From the NCBI GenBank assembly GCA_003024985.2, contig PXIH01S0031380.1: a stretch of 11,523 bases of DNA; one strand, 5' to 3'. This stretch comes from Euperipatoides rowelli. Lineage: Eukaryota > Onychophora > Udeonychophora > Euonychophora > Peripatopsidae. The notes under the pieces are model-generated. The model was not told the DNA's origin and made no database searches. It saw nothing but the letters and a program-made list of their open reading frames with translations. Below are positions 1 to 8,327 of the stretch, piece after piece. Made by a program: the position numbers and the translations under genes. The first letter of the stretch is position 1. The number at the start of each line of letters is the position of its first letter.

Positions 1-160
1 TAAAAGTAACAAAATATATCGCTACAACTACATTTTTTTTGTAACGGACTACATACAAAACTACTATCTTGTAAATGTAACGAAACTACTCAATCACTAC
101 TCAAAAAAGTAGTGCACTACAGTAGCGGCACTACAAATAGCGTGCTACTTCCAAACACTG
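1..160. mobile_element. Terminal part of a hAT-like DNA transposon, cut by window edge
   Basis: Read on the minus strand, the segment begins at 160 with CAGTGTTTGGAAGTAGC. This is the kind of terminus (CAGTG followed by GTAGC/GTAGT words) found in many animal hAT elements and their non-autonomous derivatives. The inner part is dense in GTAGT, GTAAC and ACTAC words and includes the perfect palindrome GTAGTGCACTAC at 109-120, also typical of subterminal hAT DNA. No transposase is visible. The other end lies before base 1, so neither the second terminal repeat nor the 8-bp target duplication can be tested; the expected duplication here would be 161-168 (CATGTCGG). The family assignment rests on word composition and terminus only. 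Confidence 0.5.
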
Positions 161-840
161 CATGTCGGTAATGTCAAGTGTATAGAGAAACTTTGTTTTG
201 CAAACCTTTTTTCTTTCACAAACTTTTATGAGTCTGTATTCTAGTGAACATTTTGTTCTAGACTCCTTTACCACCTTTACTTTTCTTTTTTTAAATATGT
301 CTTACAATAAAATCAACATTTAGGTTAGGCAACATTTTGACAAGCTTTATTTGCAAATTAGTTTTAGCATTTCTCTGTAGGCCTACAAATACTAGAATAC
401 CTCATTAATGAACATTTCATCTTTTAATGCTGTGGTACATGATTACAATAAGCTTCTCTTAATAATAATATATTTTTCCAAGTTAAGTCAACAATGGTTA
501 TGTAAATCAGCAAACTTAAAATATTAGCTATTAAAACTATAAAATAATTTGGTTTTGTTGAATTTACCTACTGATGTATTAAATTGATTTCTAACCATTT
601 CCATCATTCACTTCCCTCTAGAATACATTTCCATATTCAAATATTATAAACAATCAACAATTCTAAAAAAAGGGCCATTCCTAATTAACCCCTTAAACGT
701 TTTTTCAACTACAGAAAATGCAGTCAAAATATTGCTTTTATTTTCCCTCATCAAAATTTTAAGCAAAAGATTTTTTTTTTTTTCATCCTTATTCTTAATT
801 CATTATTTCTCAATAAATGTAAAATAAAATATTAGTGATG
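161..840. other. AT-rich spacer, no gene seen
   Basis: Both strands are full of stops and I see no protein-like stretch. The only structured items are the 12-bp palindrome TGTAGGCCTACA at 376-387 and a run of T at about 769-783, just before the SINE candidate. Confidence 0.6.
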
Positions 841-1110
841 CCAAGAGGCGGTGGGTCAGTGGGATGAGCTGGGCTGCCTTAAGCTCCTTGGTGTCGGCAC
901 GAGCCAGGTTCAAGGCTCGAAATCTCATGCTGTCTAACCCTAAATCCCAAATGTCTTTCTTTCTGATTGATTATAGGACTTTGCATTCTATTAATATGGA
1001 AATTGGAAAGATAATAATGGCTGACGTTTAATAATAATTATGCATCATTGTTGTATCCTGTACGACTGCCTGTAAAAATGTAAATATTATAAATAATAAG
1101 CTAAAATAAG
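841..1110 (+). mobile_element. Candidate tRNA-derived SINE
   Basis: The block at 845-930 is much more GC-rich than its surroundings. It carries an A-box-like word (TGGGTCAGTGG, 852-862) followed by GATGAGC, as in the D-arm region of tRNA genes. A B-box-like word (GGTTCAAGGCTCGAA, 907-921) follows about 55 bases downstream. That order and spacing are those of an internal RNA polymerase III promoter, slightly longer than in a true tRNA. The block does not fold into an obvious cloverleaf and is followed by unrelated AT-rich sequence ending in an A/T-rich tail near 1070-1105, so a SINE fits better than a tRNA gene. I could not identify clear target-site duplications; the 3' limit is a guess. Confidence 0.45.
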
Positions 1111-2214
1111 TTCCCTTAGCCATGAGACGCAGTTTTTTTAAAAAAAAAAAAAATATTGGTGAATGTTTTTTTTTTAAAAAAAAATANATTTTAATGAGTA
1201 AAAAAAATATTTCTTAAAATATTAATAAAACTTTAGAAATAACTAGTAATTATTAGAACATATTTTTTAGTTTTGTTTTTACATTTGATTGTGGTGGATT
1301 TTAAAACAAGGGACAACATATATAGTAAACCTATATCCCATAATTATATGAGATGCCTTTTTTTTAAAGCACTAATTTTCACAATCTGGAAGAATATTTG
1401 GCAGAGGGGTTAACAGTGACACAACGTTATGAAAAATAAATCAACACATAGTTTCCATATAATACTATTGTATCTCAAGTTACATGGAAAAACCTGCACT
1501 TTATGAGTTACAATAATGTTATTCAATTTAATTTCAGGATAATTATTTTTATTTAAGCAATGATAATTTTTATAATGATTTAGACAATTTTTTGCAATAT
1601 TTTAGGATATAAATCTGAAAATTAACAAAATTTTGAGTTACGATGTTTTTACATGGGATGGTCGATATATTCCTTCAGTTTTATTAATATATAATATAGT
1701 TGATCAATATTGCACAATTTCCATAGAGTCTATGTCAGCGTTATTTACACCATCTTACAATTAAAAAAATTACAGTACATTATATTTTTACAGGTTTCAG
1801 CTTGTTACGCCAATATGATATGCTTTTTTTTAGTAATTTGATATAGCTCTCGGGGTAGTTTTCAGTATCCTTTTCCGAATTCCTGAGTCTATTTAGGTTC
1901 AATTTAAAATTTTCCTGAAAATATAGCTAAATGTTTTTTTACAAGTGTAGCCTGTATACCAATTTGTAGGGCCATCTTACCGGAAGTCAACGATAATCCA
2001 TATTGACAAAATTGTAAGCATTTCTCATATAAATATGGCCAGCCATACCTGTTTTGTTGACATTACATTTTCATGATGTTTAAATATCAATGTGTTGTAT
2101 TATTTCCATTTGGATCAGTCTACCTTTTATACCATGAACACCAGCCGGCAAAATATCATAAGTCATTTATCTGTTTGTAAAATAGATTCAGTTGATTTGC
2201 AATAATTGTAAATG
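1110..2214. other. AT-rich spacer, no gene seen
   Basis: No open frame or protein-like stretch is convincing on either strand. Two T-then-A tracts (T7A14 at 1133-1153 and T10A9 at 1166-1184) could form hairpins, and an unresolved base lies at 1187. The part next to the Penelope-like remnant (about 1800-2210) could hold its decayed C-terminal endonuclease region, but I see no recognisable GIY-YIG motif. Confidence 0.5.
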
Positions 2215-3570
2215 GAGTTTAAATGATAAAGATGTCATCATCAATCTCATAGTATCACTTTCTTTTAGATTGTTCATTGGTGCATAGATTATGCTCTTTT
2301 AATTTCTTGAGATAATTTATTAGTAAGGTGATTTAAAATGTGATTTTTTGTAATATGATTAAAAATTAATTCTCAAAATACTAGATGATTATTGGTCCTA
2401 GATATAGTTAATTTTAGAAAATTTATGGATCTATTTTATTCTCTTTCTAAAGTGATTTTGAAATAATTAGATGTTTGGTTAAAAGTTAGAAATTAGTGTT
2501 CAACATTATCTTGTTAAAATCAAAATGTCATTACAAATCTTCCATTTAGTAAAATGCCCAAGTTATTATTAGTCAATAATTTCTTTTCTATGATTTGTAT
2601 TGAGATAAGGCTGAAAGAAGCTAAAAGTTCACTGCCCATCAGTAATCCTTTGTTTTGAATATAGAAGCTTTTGTTAAATTCCACAGGTATATTAAATGTA
2701 CTTGTATGTAGAATATTACTTAATACAGCCAGAGTAATTTTATCTTTTTTTATTTTTATCTACTCTTTATTTATTGATAATGAGATCAATTACTGCTTCT
2801 CTAGGGATATTAGAGTACATGGACTCAATATCTAGACTAATTATATATTTTGGTTAATTTTATTTTTATGTCAAGGGTGTTAGATATAATATATTGGTGA
2901 TCTATATATTTATCAATAATGTTGTTATATGTCCATTTAGATAGTTCTGCTGTATTATTGTTAGAAGCGTTAACAGTTGGTCTACTGGTAATGGGATCCT
3001 TGTGGATTTTTATTTTGCCAGACAGATGCTATCTGGCAACCTGATGAATAGATCTTATGATAATCTGCATCATTTATGGCTCCTATATGTTTCAGTTCAT
3101 GGCATATTTCTGGCACTTGTCTTTCATTTTTAGAGTTAGGATTTTTATTTATTTTTACAAAATTATTTTCCTTTAAAGTTTTATCCATAACTTCCAAATA
3201 TTGATATTGTTTTAGTGTAACTAAAATATGAGATTTGTCTGTTAAATTGATTGTGCATTTATTGTCTTTTAAAAATTTACATATTTCTTCAGTATCATTG
3301 TTTATTTCAAGTTTATTTTTAACATATTGATTTTTAGTTTGTCTCTATCCTTATCTTCCCATCTCGAACAATATAATTTCTTATCCATGCTATTATTAAC
3401 CTTTTTGATAATCTATTAGTTCATAACTATATGATCTGAGAAATTCAAATTATTATCAGCTGATATCAAGTTCTTCCATTATTTGATTTATAACTCTTGG
3501 TTTAGTTTCGTTATTGATTTTAAAATCCCCAGTGATAATTCAAATGATGAGTGTTTGGTTGAATTTATGT
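2215..3570 (-). mobile_element. Decayed Penelope-like retroelement
   Basis: The minus strand carries, in the expected N- to C-terminal order but in several frames, the reverse transcriptase of a Penelope-like element. The upstream domain lies at about 3430-3570, the finger region at about 3020-3330, and palm motifs with catalytic-site residues at about 2511-3020. The thumb/connector follows at about 2280-2460. No terminal repeats and no GIY-YIG endonuclease were recognised downstream. The right limit is near the putative end of the BEL 3' LTR (3598), so the two elements abut or one is inserted in the other. The copy is inactive: multiple frameshifts and stops are visible. Confidence 0.7.
2215..3570 (-). 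pseudogene. Penelope-like reverse transcriptase, broken
   Basis: The family copies RNA into DNA for retrotransposition. The longest open piece (2982-3197) covers the region before the palm, including DADYHKIYSSGCQIA. A frame change near 3022 leads to KIHKDPITSRPTVN (about 2970-3015), the counterpart of the conserved lysine-histidine-lysine...arginine-proline block of this family. Next come SLDIESMYSNIPREA (2797-2841), which holds the first catalytic aspartate, and GLLMGSELLASF (about 2610-2648). The catalytic Asp-Asp block (about 2511-2545) has lost one base in the first aspartate codon near 2532. The thumb block INFLKLTISRTNNHLVF (about 2375-2425) follows an in-frame stop. Upstream, ICKFLKDNKCTINLTDKSH (about 3228-3285) matches the segment that precedes the fingers. 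I am fairly sure of the family from motif order; the RPTV variant of the usual RPIV is unusual. Confidence 0.7.
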
Positions 3571-3597
3571 CAATTAATAATCCAATATATCCAATTT

Positions 3598-3888
3598 TGT
3601 TTAAATGATGAAGCAAGAAATAGGTTAAATCTATTTAATCATATTACATTAATACATGAATAAACTAAAGTAATATACAATAAAATCATTACACTGCTTA
3701 CTTGCACACACACACACACACACACTGATGCAGATGACTTTTTCGCATTTCTATAATCGTCTGCAGACAAAAAACAAAGATAATAATAGCGCTAAATGGA
3801 ATTGATGAAATGATTTCAATGAGTTAAGCAGTCCTTCATACTTTTTAATGTCCACAAAAAATAAAACACTGAATAGTTCTTAAATACA
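3598..3888 (-). repeat. Candidate 3' LTR of the BEL/Pao element
   Basis: On the minus strand a G-rich stretch (AAGGCGGGCGA, about 3889-3899) that could be the polypurine tract is directly followed by TGTATTTAAG starting at 3888. This is a TG start with a TATA-like word. The pol reading frame enters it and stops at 3816, as is common in this superfamily. A matching CA end could be at 3598-3599, giving about 291 bp, but many CA dinucleotides would serve. The 5' LTR is missing, so the borders cannot be confirmed by comparison. Confidence 0.35.
3705..3725. repeat. (CA)n microsatellite
   Basis: An uninterrupted run of about ten and a half CA units. It lies inside the candidate 3' LTR of the BEL/Pao element, where it reads as (TG)n on the coding strand. 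Confidence 0.95.
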
Positions 3889-4255
3889 TCGCCCGCCTTG
3901 CAGGAATCTTCAATTGAAGCACCATTCTGGGATGGTGTGTCTAATGGCAATGGGCAGCATGATGTAATCGACCTTTTAAGGACACCAGAGTATGTTTTAT
4001 GCATAACCACGCACACTAAACCATCAGCTCCGGGGAAAATCTTCACAATTTTGGCCATAGGCCAATTCAAATAGTGGGGGGGACATATCTTTTATAAGAA
4101 CTAAATCTCCTGTTTTTAGATTAGGTCTCAGAATTGACCACTTAGGTCATTGCTGTAAAGTTGTGAGATATTCATTTCCCCATATAGCCCAAAAATGACA
4201 AGCATCGCTGGACCAGTTGCCAATGACCAATTGCAGTAGCAGGGCATGGAGCTAC
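3816..4255 (-). pseudogene. BEL/Pao pol C-terminal domain (DUF5641-like), broken
   Basis: This is the last domain of the Pol polyprotein, downstream of integrase, of unknown biochemical role. The open piece 3816-4070 contains WPMAKIVKIFPGADGLVCVV, matching the conserved tryptophan, the glycine-aspartate and the valine-rich strand of this domain, then a Cys-Pro-Leu-Pro word near its end. The methionine at 4070 is only an internal residue, not a true start. Upstream (about 4080-4250) the same domain continues in another frame with stops. The terminal 24 or so codons run into the candidate 3' LTR. Confidence 0.7.
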
Positions 4256-5083
4256 TGACTGATCAGGGTCAGCCTTCAAGCTGTCTCCAATAATACAGTG
4301 ACCTGAAGTTAAGTAGTCTAAGTCGTGGGGATCATCGGACAAGGGGCAAATGGACCTTGAATTTAGACACGCCTTTCTGGATCAAATAGTAGCAACTCCT
4401 TGTATGTCAGGAGGGTGGCCTCAACAACCCTTCGCAGGTGATACTTGGCAGATTTAACACCAGCCTCCCATGGGCCATCAAAATGACTCATGGGTGAACT
4501 GACAGTGCCAATTAATCGATTCTAGAGTTGCAAATTGATTCACTTGATCGTTGATGTCTGGTGAAAGGATGAATTTGCCAGCTCTCTTAGTTGGTTGTTT
4601 GTGCCCTTGAAATGTGTGCCGCAATCCAAATAGATATTGGGGGTCTACTCCTTCTTGACACAAATCATTTGAGGCCAGCCAAGAAGGTGTTGGTTGCGAG
4701 GTCGCCAACCAGCTCAAGGTGAACAGCTTTGGTTTACAACGAAGCATACAAAGAGACAAATATAAGATTTTGATGTCCTAACACGACCCCTTTCATTGGC
4801 TGCCTTGATGACTATGGGGCCTGCATAGTCTACTCCGCACCGGGAGAATGGACGAGCTGGAATGACCGTGTGCAGGAAGGTTGCCCATCAGTTGCTGGGT
4901 GGTTGATGCTCGGAGTCGGAAGCATCTCACACACTGGTGAACAATTTGTCNTCTGAGTGATCTCAATCCCATAATCCAGTATTTGTGTTGAAGTAGTCCC
5001 ATTAATAATGTAGGGCCTGTGTGGCGGTGAATCAAATGATAGCCTTCCACAATACACTTCATTATGGCATGGTGAGGGGGCAA
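4256..5083 (-). pseudogene. BEL/Pao integrase, broken
   Basis: Integrase joins the cDNA copy to host DNA. The N-terminal zinc-binding part is in the piece 4793-5083: histidines in HLIHRH (about 5020-5038) and the pair CVRC (4922-4933). An unresolved base at 4951 falls between them. A frame change follows, and the core shows the first catalytic Asp in GVDYAGP (codon 4828-4830). The second Asp sits in LDCGTHF (4624-4626), where a Cys replaces the usual Asn, and the Glu in WEAGVKSAKYHL (4465-4467). The end of the core, PLSDDPHDLDYLTSGH, lies at about 4295-4350. All three catalytic positions can thus be seen, but in different frames with stops between them, so the protein cannot be made. Confidence 0.75.
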
Positions 5084-5406
5084 TATTATAGGATGTCTTC
5101 ATGAAAAACTCAATGATGTGTTTGATATTCTACCACCAACCCTTATATTATGTTCAGGTCATCCAAACATGGGTTTAATGACCACAGTTTGCTTCCATGC
5201 CCCAAAGGTTCTTTATCATGCACTGACACAACTCAGTCGCATACACATCAACCTCAGCCGGATGATACCAAAAACGTCCGCACTCAATCTCGGCAATGAT
5301 TAGGTGTGATTTTTTTTCCGTTCAGAAGGACTTGGCAATTGTTCACAAATTGAAAACATTAAGCCATTACATGAGACATATGAGTCCATGAGGAAAACCC
5401 TGCAGA
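5084..5406 (-). pseudogene. BEL/Pao pol linker between RNase H and integrase, heavily decayed
   Basis: By position this is the poorly conserved Pol linker that precedes the integrase zinc-binding domain. On the minus strand a few short pieces look family-like, such as EVDVYATELCQC at about 5225-5262, but stops are frequent and the frame changes more than once. The plus-strand open frame at 5118-5303 is taken as a chance reading of this region. Confidence 0.45.
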
Positions 5407-6300
5407 CTATTCCGCAGGTGTGGCCAAGAGTGTGACAGAAGCAGGCACTCTGCTATTCAGATAGAGCATTTTTTCCTTAAGATTTCCAGTATCATTGGCC
5501 TTGGGCCAATGTTCCTCGGGTCCCAACAGCCAAGGAGGTCCATTCCACCACAATGAATTTTGTAGCAACTGGAGGGGACTACCCTCCTCTCCCCCCCCCC
5601 CCCCCGCTGTGACAAGCAATATGCAGGGTTATCAGATGATTTTACAAGGTTCCAACAAGCAGGGCTGGTGCACTGTTGGATCTTGGCTACTTGATTTGCC
5701 ACAAATGTTTTCCAATAGGTAGGGGCTTGGACAATCAAGAAAGCACTATATTGCTATCTGTCCAAAGACTCACCTGAGAATCTGCAAACGTGAAAAAAGT
5801 TCTTACATGAGACACCATAGGTGCTAATAGCACAGCACCGCACAACTCCATTCTGGGTAAACATATCTGCTTCAAGGGAGCCACTCGTGATTTTGATCAC
5901 ACAAATGATATTTGAGACATGGGGGAATTGGCGGTATGGAATACACCACAGCCCAATATGCCTTCTCTGAGTTGGATAGATTGTGGTTCTACTAAGGTAG
6001 TAATTCTCCGTGGAAGGTGGATCACCGCCAGTGACCGCAATGCCTCACTGTATGTCAACCATTCTTGTACAATCTCAACCGGTAATTGACCATCCCACCG
6101 CTTTGGCAGCAACCAAAGTTTTTGGATGAGAATTTTGGCACATATTACCACTGGGGCCACCCAACCAAGAGGATCAAACAATCTGGAGACAATTGAAAGT
6201 ATTGTGCGTTTTTAGATGATATGGCTAGTTTCCATATCGACACAAAATCCAAATTGTTTCAAAGTTGGATTCCAAAACATCCCCAAAGTCTAATGTTGGT
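5407..6300 (-). pseudogene. BEL/Pao connection and RNase H region, broken
   Basis: The RNase H part removes the RNA template strand during reverse transcription. The piece 5897-6181 contains LFDPLGWVAPVV, the conserved start of the Pao-type connection region; it continues from TLGMFWNP (about 6270-6293) across a TAA stop at about 6210. Next come LPRMELCGAVLLA (about 5825-5865) and WTDSNIVLS (5738-5764), which holds the RNase H aspartate followed by a stop. A frame change leads to TFVANQVAKIQQ (piece 5457-5738) and DNPAYCLSQRG, where a run of 15 cytosines on the plus strand (5591-5605) changes frame again. The tail WWNGPPWLLGPEEHWPK, in the piece 5407-5619, matches the conserved Trp-rich word after this domain. 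Confidence 0.75.
5591..5605. repeat. C15 homopolymer inside pol remnant
   Basis: Fifteen consecutive C on the plus strand, read as poly-G (glycines) on the coding strand of the BEL/Pao RNase H region, where it coincides with a change of reading frame. Confidence 0.95.
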
Positions 6301-7100
6301 TTAACGCTAGTTAGCTTGCTGGAATAGCATCCATCAATAACTGATTGTTACTGGCCCACTTGTAGAGTTGTATTAGCTGATGTTGGGTGTTGATTGTCGT
6401 GGGACCGCCAGAAAGGACATCATCATTAACATAAAAATCATTTTTCACCACGGGATAGGTCAATGGATGAGGTGGCCTCCCCTTTTCAGCAAGTTCCATA
6501 ACGCATCTGGTTGCCAGAATTGAAGCAGTTGATGTACCATAGGTGACAGTACATAGCAGGTACTCGCATATGGGATCATGGGGATCCACTGTCCTTAGTA
6601 TCCGCTGATAATCTTGATGCAGATGGTGCACCAACATTTGTCTGTACATTTTACCGATATCTGCTGTAAATGCTACCACATATCTTCTGAAATTTTTAAC
6701 AATATCTGGAAGTTTGTGCTTCATTGTGGCTCCTGCCATTAATGCCTTGTTTAATGGGGGTCCATCAGGAGGGGGGAACAGTACCATCAAAGACGACTCG
6801 GAACCCTGAGAGGAGGGACAATCTCATGAATCTTCACGACATTATGTAGATAATAAGGTCTCTGTTGTGGAGACTGAAAATTATCAGTGACAAGTTCCAT
6901 GTGTACAAGCTGTTCGTACTCCATCATGAAATTGACATACTCTTGTTATGCACAGGATTGCATTAAAGTCTGCCTTCTACCTGATCCAATCGCTTCAGGG
7001 CCAATGGTCTAGTGTCATCCAATACTACTGGTGTTTCCTTGAATGGAAGTTCGACAATGAATCGCCCTGTAGGCTTCTGTGATGAGTTTGCTTAAAATGA
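6301..7100 (-). pseudogene. BEL/Pao reverse transcriptase, broken
   Basis: This enzyme copies the element RNA into DNA. The longest piece, 6311-6790 (159 residues), contains AFTADIGKMYRQ with the first catalytic Asp (codon 6659-6661), the YGTSTASILATRC block, and the catalytic box. The box reads YVNDDVLSG (6407-6433), one residue longer than the usual YVDD type. The palm continues to KWASNNQLL, but the stretch just before it is shorter than normal, suggesting an internal deletion. Upstream, GRFIVELPFK (about 7035-7067) and YVNFMMEYEQLVHMEL (about 6895-6945) are in other frames, and the join near 6785 is a frame change. The first Met of the long piece is therefore not a real start. Confidence 0.85.
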
Positions 7101-7745
7101 ATTTCACACTTGTCAGCCTCTTCATTCATGGAGGAGCCAGTGGGAATCTCCTCAATCTCCCAGAAACACCTGATTTGGCATTTTAGGTCTTCTAGAGCGT
7201 AATGTGACTGTATGTTTGATAACTTATTATTGGGTAATCGACCTGCTATTACACATCCCAACTGTGTATTTTGGATGACTGGATAACCATCAAATGGAGA
7301 AAATTGGCCAGGAAGTAACAGGTTGTAGTACCAATCTTCACTGATCAGCATCTCAATAGGACCAGGAGTGTAATAGTTTGGATCAGCCAATTTCAGACTG
7401 TGCTGCTGTACAACAGATGAAACAAGGCTAGGACATATTGACATCTGTGGAAGTATTCCTGTTATTCACCTTAACACCAATGCCAAAATCTCAAAATGAT
7501 AGGGCAAATATTTGGAGCCAATGTGCAATTGGCACATGACCTCTGGAGGCACCAGCAGGAAAGCCACTAATTCCATTAATTTTGACTGATGCCTTCGATG
7601 GCACCAACCCAAGTTTTACTAGGCAGTGTTCGTCCACAATCCAACATAGCTCGAACATCAACATTTTAACCCCTTAAATTTTTAACAGTGACCAGTGCAG
7701 TGGCCAATATCACTCGAGCAGGTCCCAGCTGCCTTGTGCCATTGT
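7025..7745 (-). pseudogene. BEL/Pao aspartic protease and following linker, broken
   Basis: This protease (DUF1758 type) cuts the polyprotein. The active-site region reads VRAMLDCGR (about 7630-7656), with Asp-Cys-Gly (7633-7641) in the place of the usual Asp-Ser/Thr-Gly. A TAA stop occurs a few codons before it. The piece 7025-7444 carries the rest: ADPNYYTPGPIEMLI, then NTQLGCVIAGR, which are the conserved Pro-Ile and Gly-hydrophobic-Gly blocks at the end of this protease family. Then FWEIEEIP opens the linker to the reverse transcriptase. A frame change near 7085 ends this piece. The Met at 7444 is internal to the ancestral polyprotein. Confidence 0.75.
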
Positions 7746-7819
7746 GATTAGTCACATTGTCGGGGATGACGAGTTTGGGTTGAGCCAGAGAGCTATCCTC
7801 CTTGTGTTAATTGGACATT

Positions 7820-8327
7820 TTGTGTAGTAATGTTTTGTGCCTTTCTGCACACTGCTTACAATGTGAGCTTTGAGAATTTTTTGCTAGGTGCCCTGGTTTA
7901 AGACAATTAGACACAAGTTATGATGTAATGCAGTTTCGATACGGACTGATACTGGTGGAGCTAAGAATTTTTTTGCATCTATAGATAGGATGATTTTGAT
8001 TGCATACTACACATCTAGAAACTGTAGTCTGATATGACATGGTCTTTGTTTGTGGAGTCTGTGATGTCATCTGCTTGTTGGGTGCAGCATTGGGTTTTGA
8101 GGTGCAAGCTGTAGCCTCCACAGCCCTGCAACGTTTTTCTATGAATAGTTTGAGGTCCACAAAATTAGTGCTCTCAACTCAGCACTTTCCAATTCCCAGT
8201 GCTTCATGGTAATGGAATCAAGGCGCTCAACAACCATAAATACAATCAGACAATCTCACTGATCTGTGGGTTGCCCTAATGCATTCAATGCACACACGTG
8301 TTCCGTGGTGGTATCGACCAAGCGACT
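7820..8327 (-). pseudogene. BEL/Pao Gag, C-terminal half, broken
   Basis: Gag packages the element RNA. The visible part begins at about 8327 with LVDTTTEHV. After a frame change near 8300 it continues as LNALGQPTDQ, a TGA stop, then FMVVERLDSITMKHWELE (about 8185-8240), the end of the DUF1759-type Gag domain. Another frame change near 8165 leads to DLKLFIEKRCRAVEA (piece 7918-8160). The first zinc knuckle is CVVCNQNHPIYRC (7975-8013). After a TAA at 7918-7920 a second cysteine/histidine cluster, NCLKPGHLAKN...HCKQCAERH, lies at about 7835-7908. The N-terminal half of Gag is missing because the pogo-like segment replaces it. Confidence 0.75.

Larger units (their letters stand above)
3598..8327 (-). 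mobile_element. Decayed BEL/Pao LTR retrotransposon, 5' end missing
   Basis: Going leftwards on the minus strand, the region shows all the domains of a BEL/Pao polyprotein in canonical order. These are Gag C-terminal half with zinc knuckles, DUF1758-type aspartic protease, reverse transcriptase, the Pao-type connection/RNase H region, zinc-binding integrase with a catalytic core, and the DUF5641-type C-terminal domain. No piece is open for more than about 160 codons, and frame changes and stops occur in every domain. The 5' LTR, primer-binding site and first part of Gag are absent; the Gag sequence stops at about 8327, where pogo-like coding sequence begins. The remaining length suits a full-length element that lost its left part. 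It is an old, inactive copy. Confidence 0.85.

Noticed and set aside
890-905. GTCGGCACGAG resembles a common cDNA-library adaptor
   Set aside because: It continues smoothly into the B-box-like word of the SINE candidate and there is no vector or cDNA junction around it; a chance match is more likely.
841-930. A functional tRNA gene
   Set aside because: Box spacing is too long and I could not form the acceptor and anticodon stems.
4478-4759. Minus-strand open frame of 93 codons as a separate gene
   Set aside because: It is an off-frame reading of the integrase core; the family motifs (LDCGTHF, WEAGVKSAKYHL) lie in other frames of the same strand.
4830-5102. Minus-strand open frame of 90 codons
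   Set aside because: The overlapping frame 4793-5083 carries the integrase zinc-binding residues, so this one is an off-frame reading.
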